From NCBI GenBank assembly GCA_964620645.1, contig CAZUHU010000007.1:1-47966 (forward strand): DNA of 47,966 nt, read 5' to 3'. This document shows positions 25,941 through 33,823 of this stretch, in pieces. The notes beneath the pieces are model-generated. The model was not told where the DNA came from. It ran no database searches and saw only the letters and a program-made list of their open reading frames with translations. Position 1 is the first letter of the stretch, and each line of letters begins with the position of its first letter. The DNA comes from Bog-950 sp964620645 (GTDB taxonomy: Bacteria > Bacteroidota > Bacteroidia > Chitinophagales > LD1). The translations under genes and the position numbers were made by a program.

Positions 25941-26999
25941 ATGAAGAAAGTTTTACTAATTGAGGATAATAAAGCCGTAAGAGAAAATATTGCTGAAATA
26001 CTGGAGCTGGCCAAGTATGATGTACTAGCCGCTGAAAACGGTAAAGTAGGAGTTGACATTGCCTTAAAGGAATCGCCGGATTTGATCGTATGTGATATAA
26101 TGATGCCGGAGCTGGATGGCTATGGCGTGCTACACATGTTGAGCAAAAATCCGAAAACATCTGCTATCCCGTTTATCTTTTTAACTGCAAAAGCTGACCG
26201 TGCTGATTTCAGAAAGGGCATGGAAATGGGTGCTGATGATTTTATAACAAAGCCATTTGATGATATTGAGTTATTGAATGCAGTTGAAACCCGTTTGAAG
26301 AAAACGGAAATGCTGAAAACGGAGTTTTCAGCAAACATTGAAGGTATAAATGCCTTTTTAAATGAGGCCCGCGATGCTAACAAACTTGACCTTACCAAAG
26401 GCGAGCGCGAAGTGCAGCAATATAAGCGTAAGCAAAATGTTTATACCCAGGGCCACCGCCCTACCTGCCTGTTTTTTGTAAGCAAGGGTAAAATCAAAAC
26501 ATTCAGGATAAATGACGACGGTAAGGAACTGATAACCGCCATATATAAGGATGGCGACTTTATGGGTTATACCGCCTTATTAGAAGAATCAGTTTACCAG
26601 GATAATGCCGAAGCATTGGAAGATGCTGAAGTGTTGATTATACCGAAGAGCGACTTTTTAGCTGTGGTAAACAGCGACGGCCACGTTGCCAGAAAGTTTA
26701 TCAAAATTCTTTCAGCTAATTTGGTGGAGAAAGAAGAACAGCTTTTAAATCTTGCCTATAATTCCTTACGCAAACGCGTTGCCAACGGCTTATTACACGT
26801 TTACGAGAAGTTTAAGAGCACACCTGGTGATAAACCACGGTTAGAAATGAGCCGTGAGGATTTGGCGCAGGTTGTAGGTACAGCTACTGAGTCGCTGATA
26901 CGCACATTAAGCGATTTTAAATCAGAAAAGCTTATTGAAATTAAAGAGGGTAAGATTTCTATACTTGATGAAGCGCGCCTGAAGAACCTGCTTAACTAA
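25941..26999 (+). CDS. Response regulator fused to a Crp/Fnr-type transcription factor
   Basis: A 352-residue regulator. The N-terminal receiver (1-125) has phospho-acceptor Asp52 (VCDIMMPELDG), the acidic pocket ED (8-9), Thr82 and Lys104 (KPFDD). A helical linker leads to a cyclic-nucleotide-binding-like barrel (about 155-245, FFVSKGKIKTFRINDDGKEL) and a Crp-type winged HTH (about 272-345). The recognition helix GTATESLIRTLSDF keeps Glu317 and Arg321, equal to E209/R213 of FNR and E181/R185 of CRP, which read the TGA/TCA core. The FNR cysteine cluster is absent, so input should come from phosphorylation. It is paired with the kinase upstream and close to the cbb3 oxidase genes, where TGAT-N4-RTCA sites occur. 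Confidence 0.9.
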   Translation: MKKVLLIEDNKAVRENIAEILELAKYDVLAAENGKVGVDIALKESPDLIVCDIMMPELDGYGVLHMLSKNPKTSAIPFIFLTAKADRADFRKGMEMGADDFITKPFDDIELLNAVETRLKKTEMLKTEFSANIEGINAFLNEARDANKLDLTKGEREVQQYKRKQNVYTQGHRPTCLFFVSKGKIKTFRINDDGKELITAIYKDGDFMGYTALLEESVYQDNAEALEDAEVLIIPKSDFLAVVNSDGHVARKFIKILSANLVEKEEQLLNLAYNSLRKRVANGLLHVYEKFKSTPGDKPRLEMSREDLAQVVGTATESLIRTLSDFKSEKLIEIKEGKISILDEARLKNLLN

Positions 27000-27012
27000 A
27001 GCGCCTTTTTTA

Positions 27013-27435
27013 CTACGACCATTTATCTCTGTCCGTCAAATCCAAATCATCGGCCTCGTCAAAAGGCGATTTGTGTTCAGATATTTCACGTCCTTCCAGG
27101 TTCTGTTGCTCCAGTGTCCATCCGTTGGTTAAAGTAGTTTCAATCCAAAGGTTGCCTGATTTGCGGAATACCTGAACCGATAAATTGAATTTATCCCAAA
27201 ACTCCTGCTCAAGGGTTGAAACAGTTTCGGTTTTAGAAATTGATATTTCTCCTTCATCGTGCGTTTTACGGCAGGATTTTACTGTGCGGCTATGGTTGTA
27301 CATCCTCGATTTCGGTGAACCCGAGCCGTTATTATGGGGCGTTTCAAAGAACTCAATCTTCAGATAAGGGAATTCCTTATTGAATTCCTTCTGAATTTCC
27401 CCAAGGGTTTTATTGTCTTTTACAACAATTTTCAT
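27013..27435 (-). CDS. Hypothetical protein beside the cbb3 cluster
   Basis: A 140-residue soluble protein that I do not recognise. It begins MKIVVKDNKTLGEIQKEFNK, then has a basic middle (YNHSRTVKSCRKTHDEG), a TLEQEFWDKFNLSVQVFRKSG segment that looks like an alpha-beta unit, and a Ser/Asp-rich acidic tail. No signal peptide or membrane segment. The frame is open to 27486, but the ATG at 27435 gives a start outside the upstream gene. It is the last gene of the minus-strand cco run, 17 bases after the SafE-like gene, and converges on the regulator gene with only 13 bases between stops. Its position suggests oxidase biogenesis or regulation, but that is inference. Confidence 0.75.
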   Translation of the reverse strand: MKIVVKDNKTLGEIQKEFNKEFPYLKIEFFETPHNNGSGSPKSRMYNHSRTVKSCRKTHDEGEISISKTETVSTLEQEFWDKFNLSVQVFRKSGNLWIETTLTNGWTLEQQNLEGREISEHKSPFDEADDLDLTDRDKWS

Positions 27436-27452
27436 GTGCAGTTCTTTAAAAA

Positions 27453-28166
27453 CTATTTTTTGTGACAGCACGAATGTTTCGTGCAATCGGTTTTACTTAA
27501 TTGAGGACTCAGGTATGGAATACCCAAATTCATACCACGCATGATCAGCACACAAGCCATAAGGCCTACAAAAACCGGCACCACCTTCCTTATTTTATTG
27601 CGGACGCCTATACTGATGCTGTTGGAGGCCAGGTTAACCAAGGCCATAGCAGGTAGTGTGCCTGCACCAAACATCATCATAAAGGCGCTTCCTTTAGCGG
27701 CCGAACCGGTAGCAATAGCACCGGCAACTCCTAAGTAAACCAGGCCACAAGGCAAAAAGCCGTTTAAAACACCTACGGTAAACAGCGCCGAGTATCCTTT
27801 TTCCCGAATAAAATGTCCGAGCGAAGATTTTACTTTGGAGATTAAGCTCGACATGATTTTCGTCAGTCCCCAGCCGCTTGCGTATTTTTGAGGAAACAGC
27901 AGCAATGCCAGAATGATTATCCCCAAGGCAACCGATAGCACCTGCTGATAGCCGGCAAGTATAAACCCTTTACCCAACAAGCCGAAAAGCAACCCGAAAA
28001 GGCCATAAGTAAATATGCGCCCTAAGTTATAGGCCAATGTACCTAACACCCTTTTGGTAGTGCTTTGGTTGTTAAGTGGTAAGGCCATAGCAATAGGGCC
28101 GCACATTCCCACACAGTGGAAGCTGCCTAAAAAACCCAGTGATATGGCTGCCCAAAGGAATTCCAT
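27453..28166 (-). CDS. TauE/SafE-like (UreH-domain) membrane protein of the cbb3 cluster
   Basis: A 237-residue polytopic protein with about six helices. The first helix holds GSFHCVGMCGPIAMAL, a Cys/His/Met set typical of the copper-linked SafE/CcoA-neighbour group; another helix holds GFLPCGLVYLGVAGA. The C-terminus DCTKHSCCHKK is a potential metal-binding tail. In Bacteroidota and proteobacteria such genes sit at the end of cco/fix clusters and are thought to help copper delivery or oxidase assembly. The start overlaps the FixH stop by one base (TAATG), indicating tight coupling. The exact transported substrate is unknown. Confidence 0.85.
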   Translation of the reverse strand: MEFLWAAISLGFLGSFHCVGMCGPIAMALPLNNQSTTKRVLGTLAYNLGRIFTYGLFGLLFGLLGKGFILAGYQQVLSVALGIIILALLLFPQKYASGWGLTKIMSSLISKVKSSLGHFIREKGYSALFTVGVLNGFLPCGLVYLGVAGAIATGSAAKGSAFMMMFGAGTLPAMALVNLASNSISIGVRNKIRKVVPVFVGLMACVLIMRGMNLGIPYLSPQLSKTDCTKHSCCHKK

Positions 28167-28615
28167 TAGTTTATGTTTATCTCATTTTCGGTATAGTAAG
28201 CAACGCCGTCAGCACTCCATTCCACCTGCATTTTGTATTTGCCCGGGGCAAACTTGTCAGATTGTATCTGGCAGCTACCGCTGGCATCGGGTGTGCAGCT
28301 AACGCTAAAGTCGTTTGCGCTGTTGTTGGGGCGGTAAAACAATATGTCTGCTTTTATTTGTTTACCACTAAGCTTTTCAGGAAACTTTACGCTTACCTTT
28401 TTTGCATCAACGGTGCAAACCAATGGTTCGCCTAATGCATTGGCATTTTTCATTTTGTCCAGTTGGTCCTGGTATTTTAACTCCTTGCTATAATAATCGC
28501 TGGTTACCAGGTCAACAGTTTGCCTGTTGGCTAACCACACCATTACTAACATAAAGGCAACAAACACCGTGTAAACAAGTGCTATACCCCAACCCCAATT
28601 GAATTTCTTAATCAT
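28166..28615 (-). CDS. ccoH: FixH/CcoH-family cbb3 oxidase assembly protein
   Basis: A 149-residue protein with one N-terminal membrane helix (FNWGWGIALVYTVFVAFMLVMV) and a periplasmic beta-domain (KVSVKFPEKLSGKQIKADIL, ending KMQVEWSADGVAYYTE). DYYSKELKYQDQ after the helix is the family hallmark (the YY.KxxxYQ region). FixH/CcoH is required for assembly or stability of cbb3 oxidase, probably in contact with CcoI or the oxidase itself. The gene lies 5 bases after ccoG and overlaps the SafE-like gene by one base. Confidence 0.92.
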   Translation of the reverse strand: MIKKFNWGWGIALVYTVFVAFMLVMVWLANRQTVDLVTSDYYSKELKYQDQLDKMKNANALGEPLVCTVDAKKVSVKFPEKLSGKQIKADILFYRPNNSANDFSVSCTPDASGSCQIQSDKFAPGKYKMQVEWSADGVAYYTENEININ

Positions 28616-28620
28616 ATAAT

Positions 28621-30012
28621 TTAATTTGCTGGTCCCAGAAATACAGTTTTAACCTGATCTATCTTTTTATCGCCCTGGTAAATTCCTATTTCAATTTTGT
28701 TTTTGCGCTGGTGTATTTTGGTTTTATCTACCAGTATAAAGAATACACCATCGCCTATTGATTCTTTACCCACTACCATATCCTTTCCCACCATACTTAT
28801 CTCTCCGCCTATATCACTTTTCTCAATTTTAAGCGATACCGGCAACTCCTTACGGGTTTTGTTAATCATCTTAATGTTATACAGATTACTAACCTGCTCG
28901 CCCCTGTCCTGGTACATCATGCCCTGTGCGCGCATGATATTGGTTTGAATGTCCTTGCGGGTAAGCAATAGAGTAGCCAACACTGCAACCAGTATAACCA
29001 ATACGGTTGAGTATGCTGCTGAACGGAAAGTGATTTTTACCTTCTCCTTTTTAGCAATGTTGTTTTCAGAAGCGTACCTGATAAGCCCGGTAGGCTTGTT
29101 CACGTGCTTCATAATGTCGTCGCAGGCATCAATACAAGCGGTGCAGTTTACACATTCCAATTGTGTACCGTTGCGTATATCAATACCGGTAGGGCATACA
29201 CGCACACAGGCTGCGCAATCCACACAATCACCGTGCTCTGTGGCATCATTCTTTTTCATTTTACCTCTTGGCTCGCCGCGCATGTAATCGTAAGCCACAA
29301 CAATAGAGTTGGGATCTAACATTACACCCTGCAGCCTGCCATAAGGACAAACTATAAGGCAGGCCTGCTCACGGAACCACCAGTAAACGAAGAAGAACAC
29401 ACTGGTGAAAATTACCAGTGGAATGAATACGCCGAGGTGAGGCGGTATACCTTCTTTCACGTACAGCAACACATTATCCATACCAATAAGGTAGGCTAAA
29501 AAGTAATTGGCTATAATAAAAGATATATCAAAGAACACAATGAACTTAAGAATGCGCTTCAGGGCCTTTTCAGCGTTCCAAGGCATTGCGGAAAGCTGGC
29601 GCTGCTTTTCGGCATCGCCGTCAATCCAGTATTCTACCTTTCTAAAAACCATTTCCATGAAAATGGTTTGGGGACAAACCCACCCGCAGAATATGCGGCC
29701 GAATACAACGGTGAAAAGAACAATGAATACAATGAACGTAAGGAAACCGATTACGAACAGAAAGAAATCCTGCGGCCAAAAGATGGTGCCGAAGAGGATG
29801 AACTTCCTATCGAGAATATTAAAGAGAAAAAGAGGTTCGTCTTGATACTTAATCCAGGGTAAGGCAAAGAACACTACCAGGTAAACCAGGCTTACGATGG
29901 TTCGTGCATTGTATAATTTACCGTGTGGCTTTTTCGCAAATATCCAGTTGCGACTACCTTCTTCGGTAATTGTATTAATTGAATCCCTGAATTCTTCACT
30001 ACGAACGCTCAT
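28621..30012 (-). CDS. ccoG: cbb3 oxidase accessory protein CcoG (FixG/RdxA), polyferredoxin-type
   Basis: A 463-residue membrane protein involved in copper reduction and assembly of cbb3 oxidase. It has about five helices, the motifs CGWVCPQT (109-116) and CLIVCPYGRLQG (218-229), two 4Fe-4S cysteine sets (Cys263, 266, 269, 273 and Cys287, 290, 293, 297) and a C-terminal Ig-like FixG domain (about 345-463, KELPVSLKIEKSDIGGEISM). Homologues reduce Cu(II) to Cu(I) for the CuB site. The order P-G-H matches the usual ccoNOQP-ccoGHIS arrangement. It is preceded by ccoP at a distance of 34 bases. Confidence 0.95.
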   Translation of the reverse strand: MSVRSEEFRDSINTITEEGSRNWIFAKKPHGKLYNARTIVSLVYLVVFFALPWIKYQDEPLFLFNILDRKFILFGTIFWPQDFFLFVIGFLTFIVFIVLFTVVFGRIFCGWVCPQTIFMEMVFRKVEYWIDGDAEKQRQLSAMPWNAEKALKRILKFIVFFDISFIIANYFLAYLIGMDNVLLYVKEGIPPHLGVFIPLVIFTSVFFFVYWWFREQACLIVCPYGRLQGVMLDPNSIVVAYDYMRGEPRGKMKKNDATEHGDCVDCAACVRVCPTGIDIRNGTQLECVNCTACIDACDDIMKHVNKPTGLIRYASENNIAKKEKVKITFRSAAYSTVLVILVAVLATLLLTRKDIQTNIMRAQGMMYQDRGEQVSNLYNIKMINKTRKELPVSLKIEKSDIGGEISMVGKDMVVGKESIGDGVFFILVDKTKIHQRKNKIEIGIYQGDKKIDQVKTVFLGPAN

Positions 30013-30046
30013 ATTTCTTCACTTAGCATTATTCCTTTATACCACA

Positions 30047-31195
30047 CTATTTTGCTGCAGTGCTTGCAGAATCGGTAGCTACAGCGGCAGTTGAATCGGT
30101 TGCTGCTGTGGTAGCTGCACCGCCTTCAACATACAGTGTACCTTCGGCTACCTTAGCGTTAGCCGGGTTGGTTCCGCGTATTGATTTGATGTAGCTAACT
30201 ACGTTTTTGATCTCTTCTGGCTTTAAATCAGCTTCCCACGATTTCATGCCTTTTGCCGGCCAACCGTATTTAACTGATTTGAAAACCTCGCTCATTGAAC
30301 CACCGTGAATCCAGTAGTCGTCAGTAAGGTTAGGGCCAACTACGCCTTCGCCGTTTTCACCATGGCATGGTTTGCAGTTAGTAGTGTAGATGGTTTTACC
30401 TTCGGCAATACCGGCAGCATCGGCCATGGTTACGCTGTTTTCATCAACCTTTGCAGGGTGTGCTTTAATGTAAGCGGCAACTTCTGCTTTTCCTTTCTCC
30501 ATTTCAGCTACAAACTCATCGTGGCTTGAAGGGCCGCTACCGATGTGGTAATAAACCAGGTAAGCAATGGCCCATACGATAGAGATGTAGAAGCTGTATT
30601 TCCACCATGGTGGCAGGTTGTTATCCAACTCTTTAATACCATCGTAGTTGTGGTCCAACAGAATATCCTTTTCTTTTTCAATAGAAACTGAAGCATTGAA
30701 GTTATCGAGGAACTGAGGAATAACTTTTTCTTCAGCAGCTTTTGAATCTGCAGGAACCAGTGCGCTCAACATTCTGCGAATGCGGAATAACAGGATGATA
30801 ACTGAAGTTAGAAGTGCAATAAGCACTACAGCAGCCATAACCAGGTTCCAATCGCCAAAGGCAGATTCAGTAGCAGGCGCAGCAGCAGGTGCTGCATTTT
30901 GGCCAAATGCAACAGATGTGATAAGCAGCAGGGCTACTACAGTAGCAGCTTTAGACTGTGCCGCTACGGCCTTAGCTACGTTTACCAGCACATTGCCCAG
31001 TAACATTACTGCTACCAGCAGTACGGCCATTACGCCTATAATCATCCACCACAGGAGGCTAACACTATCGGTAGCTGCTTCTGCAGCTGGTGCGGCTGCG
31101 GGCGCTGCCTGTGCCATAGCGGCAAGGCTGCCCAGGATAGGAACAACGGTAACGATTGTTCTTTTAAATCTTATATTATTAAATAATAGCATCAT
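30047..31195 (-). CDS. ccoP: cbb3-type cytochrome c oxidase subunit CcoP (mono-haem) with extended N-terminus
   Basis: Electron-entry subunit of the cbb3 oxidase. The CcoP_N signature DNNLPPWWKYSFYISIVW (191-208) is followed by a membrane helix and one cytochrome c domain with CKPCH (274-278) and Met317 (KGMKSW) as likely axial ligand. Classical CcoP has two haems; one is common in Bacteroidota. The first 140 residues are unusual: two consecutive blocks, each hydrophobic helix plus AAPAAAPA(A/T)E linker plus another helix (about 12-65 and 84-138). The C-terminal 40 residues are Ala/Thr-rich. It lies 20 bases after ccoQ, on the minus strand as the rest. Confidence 0.92.
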   Translation of the reverse strand: MMLLFNNIRFKRTIVTVVPILGSLAAMAQAAPAAAPAAEAATDSVSLLWWMIIGVMAVLLVAVMLLGNVLVNVAKAVAAQSKAATVVALLLITSVAFGQNAAPAAAPATESAFGDWNLVMAAVVLIALLTSVIILLFRIRRMLSALVPADSKAAEEKVIPQFLDNFNASVSIEKEKDILLDHNYDGIKELDNNLPPWWKYSFYISIVWAIAYLVYYHIGSGPSSHDEFVAEMEKGKAEVAAYIKAHPAKVDENSVTMADAAGIAEGKTIYTTNCKPCHGENGEGVVGPNLTDDYWIHGGSMSEVFKSVKYGWPAKGMKSWEADLKPEEIKNVVSYIKSIRGTNPANAKVAEGTLYVEGGAATTAATDSTAAVATDSASTAAK

Positions 31196-31215
31196 GGTCT
31201 ATCAGATTTATAGTT

Positions 31216-31398
31216 TTAGTTAATCTTTTCACTCTCGTCAAAGGGCAACTCGGTTAACTCTTTTATATAGCCTTTATCCGCGCGCAGGGCAAACCACACC
31301 ATACTGATGAATACTATAAGAAACAACAGCATAGCTATTTTGGGATAAACCTCGGCGCCATTAAGGGTTTCAGCATATTTTTTTATGAATGAAAACAT
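31216..31398 (-). CDS. ccoQ: cbb3-type oxidase small subunit CcoQ
   Basis: A 60-residue single-helix membrane protein: a short cytoplasmic lead, helix IAMLLFLIVFISMVWFALR and an acidic tail. It lies between the ccoNO fusion and ccoP, which is the CcoQ/FixQ position, and size and topology agree. CcoQ stabilises the interaction of CcoP with the core. Sequence alone is weakly conserved in this family, so the assignment leans on position. Confidence 0.88.
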   Translation of the reverse strand: MFSFIKKYAETLNGAEVYPKIAMLLFLIVFISMVWFALRADKGYIKELTELPFDESEKIN

Positions 31399-31417
31399 AG
31401 TTGCCTTTTTTAATGGG

Positions 31418-33565
31418 TTATTTTAATTCTGAAGTTTGTTCGCTTGCAGATTGGCTGTAAACATCTTTACCAAGACGTTGCAGGTAAGCTATCAATGCGA
31501 TGATTTCTTTCTTTTCAGAAGTCTGGATTTTATCCTCTTTCAGGCTGGCTTGTATTTGTTGCGCCTGCTTTTCCAAATCGTCATTAGCTATTTTATCGTA
31601 GCCTGCAGGATAAGGAACACCTAAGGTTTGCATAGCGCGTATTTTAGCGCCGGTGTTGCTTATATCCAGGTCACGGTCTAATAGGTGAGGATATGGAGGC
31701 ATAATAGAGCCAGGGCTCATTTGACGAGGGTCTTCCATGTGGTTGTAGTGCCATGAATCGCGCTTTTTAGCGTTGCCTACGCCTTCGCGTGCTAAATCAG
31801 GTCCGGTTCTTTTTGAACCCCACTGGAACGGGTGATCATAAACAAACTCGCCGGCTTTAGAGTATTCTCCATAACGGGCCACCTCTGAACGGAACGGACG
31901 AACCATTTGGCTATGGCACACATAGCAACCTTCTCTTACATAAATATCGCGGCCTTGTAATTCAAGCGGAGTGTAAGGTTTAACACTTGCTATTGTAGGG
32001 ATGTTAGATTTGATAAGGAACGTAGGGATAAACTCAATTATACCACCTATGGCCACCATAACGAAGGCAACAACCAGCATTTGCACAGGCTTTCTTTCAA
32101 TCCAACGGTGCCAGTGTTCGCCACTGTGTGCGTGGTATTCGCCGCTAAGTGCAGGTGCTTCAGCTTCTTCTTCGGCCAGGAATGAACCCTGTGCTGCAGT
32201 TTTAACCAGGTTGTAAACACCAACGCAGGCTGCAATTAAATATAATGCACCACCAAACGCACGCATGTAATACATAGGCATTACGTTGGTAAGTGTATCA
32301 AGGAAGTTAGGGTAAAGGAGGTTACCTTCAGGGGTAAATTGCTTAAGCATTAAGGCTTGTGTAAAGCCGGCTATATACATTGGTATAGCGTAGAACAGTA
32401 TACCCAGTGTGCCTAACCAGAAGTGAATGTTAGCCAGTTTACGGCTGTAAAGTTCAGTACGGAACATTTTCGGGATGATCCAGAAAAGAATACCGAAGGT
32501 TAAGAAACCGTTCCAACCAAGGGCACCTACGTGCACGTGGGCAATGGTCCAGTCGGTAAAGTGTGAAATAGCGTTTACGCTTTTTACTGAAAGCATAGGG
32601 CCTTCAAAGGTTGACATACCGTAAGCGGTAACAGCTACCACGTAGAATTTTAAAACAACGTCGTCGCGCACTTTATCCCATGCACCACGCAGGGTTAAAA
32701 GACCGTTGATCATACCACCCCAGCTTGGCATTATAAGCATAACCGAGAAAACGGTTCCCAGAGATTGGGCCCAGTCTGGCAGTGCAGTGTATAACAAGTG
32801 GTGAGGGCCTGCCCATATGTAAAGGAATATAAGCGCCCAGAAGTGGATGATAGAAAGGCGGTAAGAATAAACCGGGCGGCCTGCGGCTTTAGGCAGGAAG
32901 TAATACATTAAGCCCAGGTAAGGAGTGGTAAGGAAGAATGCCACCGCATTGTGACCATACCACCACTGTACCAGAGCGTCCTGTACACCGGCGTAGAGTG
33001 AATAACTTTTGAAAAGTGATATTGGTAATTCAAATGAGTTAACGATGTGTAACATGGCCACTGTAATCCAGGTGGCGATGAAGAACCATATAGCCACGTA
33101 AAGGTGTCTCTCGCGGCGGGTAAGTATGGTACCGAACATGTTTACACCAAACACAACCCATACAAGGGTTATCAGAATGTCAATGGGCCATTCCAACTCG
33201 GCGTATTCTTTACCGGTAGTAATACCCAATACTAAGGTTAGCGCGGCGCACACAATTATAAACTGCCACATCCAAAAGTGGATATTGCTGAGCGCCTTGC
33301 TCCACATTGGCGTTTTGGTTAAGCGTGGCAGAGCGTAGTAAACGCCCATAAAAATACCGTTCCCCACAAATGCAAAAATCACCGCGTTGGTGTGCAACGG
33401 GCGAAGCCTGCCGAAGGCCAGGTATTCCATTAGGTTTAATTGGGGAAAAATGAGTTGCAGTGCGATAATTAACCCAACCAGCATGCCTACCAGTCCCCAG
33501 ATAAAGGAGGCGAAGCCGAAGTTTCTCACTATTCGGTTATCGTACTTAAATTTCTCTACTTCCAT
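31418..33565 (-). CDS. ccoNO: cbb3-type cytochrome c oxidase, fused subunits I and II (CcoN-CcoO)
   Basis: Terminal oxidase core of high oxygen affinity. Residues 1-465 are CcoN: the low-spin haem ligand His58 (RPLHTN), CuB site His205 (YGH), His255 and His256 (GPHHL), Tyr315 in the helix VII segment TAYGMSTFEGPM, and haem ligands His343 and His345 (AHVHVG). A His-rich linker (HAHSGEHWHRW) and one membrane helix lead to CcoO: CYVCHSQMVRP (Cys547-His551) and the Met ligand in MSPGSIMPPYPHL. The fusion gives 715 residues and ensures 1:1 subunits; it is known in Bacteroidota. Transcription probably starts before ccoS, 3 bases upstream. Confidence 0.96.
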   Translation of the reverse strand: MEVEKFKYDNRIVRNFGFASFIWGLVGMLVGLIIALQLIFPQLNLMEYLAFGRLRPLHTNAVIFAFVGNGIFMGVYYALPRLTKTPMWSKALSNIHFWMWQFIIVCAALTLVLGITTGKEYAELEWPIDILITLVWVVFGVNMFGTILTRRERHLYVAIWFFIATWITVAMLHIVNSFELPISLFKSYSLYAGVQDALVQWWYGHNAVAFFLTTPYLGLMYYFLPKAAGRPVYSYRLSIIHFWALIFLYIWAGPHHLLYTALPDWAQSLGTVFSVMLIMPSWGGMINGLLTLRGAWDKVRDDVVLKFYVVAVTAYGMSTFEGPMLSVKSVNAISHFTDWTIAHVHVGALGWNGFLTFGILFWIIPKMFRTELYSRKLANIHFWLGTLGILFYAIPMYIAGFTQALMLKQFTPEGNLLYPNFLDTLTNVMPMYYMRAFGGALYLIAACVGVYNLVKTAAQGSFLAEEEAEAPALSGEYHAHSGEHWHRWIERKPVQMLVVAFVMVAIGGIIEFIPTFLIKSNIPTIASVKPYTPLELQGRDIYVREGCYVCHSQMVRPFRSEVARYGEYSKAGEFVYDHPFQWGSKRTGPDLAREGVGNAKKRDSWHYNHMEDPRQMSPGSIMPPYPHLLDRDLDISNTGAKIRAMQTLGVPYPAGYDKIANDDLEKQAQQIQASLKEDKIQTSEKKEIIALIAYLQRLGKDVYSQSASEQTSELK

Positions 33566-33568
33566 ACT

Positions 33569-33739
33569 CTACTTTTTAGTTTTAGCGGGTGAAGACTTTA
33601 AATCATTTTCGAATAATATCCGTACCGAGGGGGTATAGTCGTCATCAAACTGGCCACTCTTTACACTTTGCAAAAAGGCTATGAGGAACCCGATTGCGAG
33701 TAAAAGACTGGCTCCGATTAAAATGAACAACACACTCAT
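33569..33739 (-). CDS. ccoS: cbb3 oxidase maturation protein CcoS (short gene)
   Basis: A 56-residue protein: one membrane helix (MSVLFILIGASLLLAIGFLI), then AFLQSVKSGQFDDDYTPSVR and a short polar tail. This is the CcoS pattern (single helix, GQFDD and a following Pro/Arg segment). CcoS is needed to insert the haem b and CuB cofactors into CcoN. It is separated from ccoNO by 3 bases and from the end of ccoI by 84 bases that hold a promoter-like box and an FNR/FixK-type site. Confidence 0.9.
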   Translation of the reverse strand: MSVLFILIGASLLLAIGFLIAFLQSVKSGQFDDDYTPSVRILFENDLKSSPAKTKK

Positions 33740-33756
33740 ACTGAAATTTTCAACGT

Positions 33757-33764
33757 CAAAATTA
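33757..33764 (-). promoter_or_regulatory. Probable -7 element of the ccoS-ccoNO promoter
   Basis: On the minus strand this reads TAATTTTG, matching TAnnTTTG, 18 bases before the ccoS ATG. The FNR/FixK-type site at 33810-33823 is centred about 60 bases upstream of the box end, a position suitable for activation from upstream. No -33 TTTG is seen, as expected for an activator-dependent promoter. Confidence 0.45.
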
Positions 33765-33809
33765 GATGCGCGTTAGGCGTAAGCTTATGACCTTTACCCG
33801 TATAGGGTA

Positions 33810-33823
33810 CTGATTAAAATCAG
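33810..33823. promoter_or_regulatory. FNR/FixK-type box before ccoS-ccoNO
   Basis: CTGATTAAAATCAG: TGAT-N4-ATCA within a 16-bp inverted repeat (33809-33824). It matches 8 of 10 positions of TTGAT-N4-ATCAA. It starts directly after the ccoI stop and is 71 bases upstream of the ccoS ATG. Confidence 0.6.
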
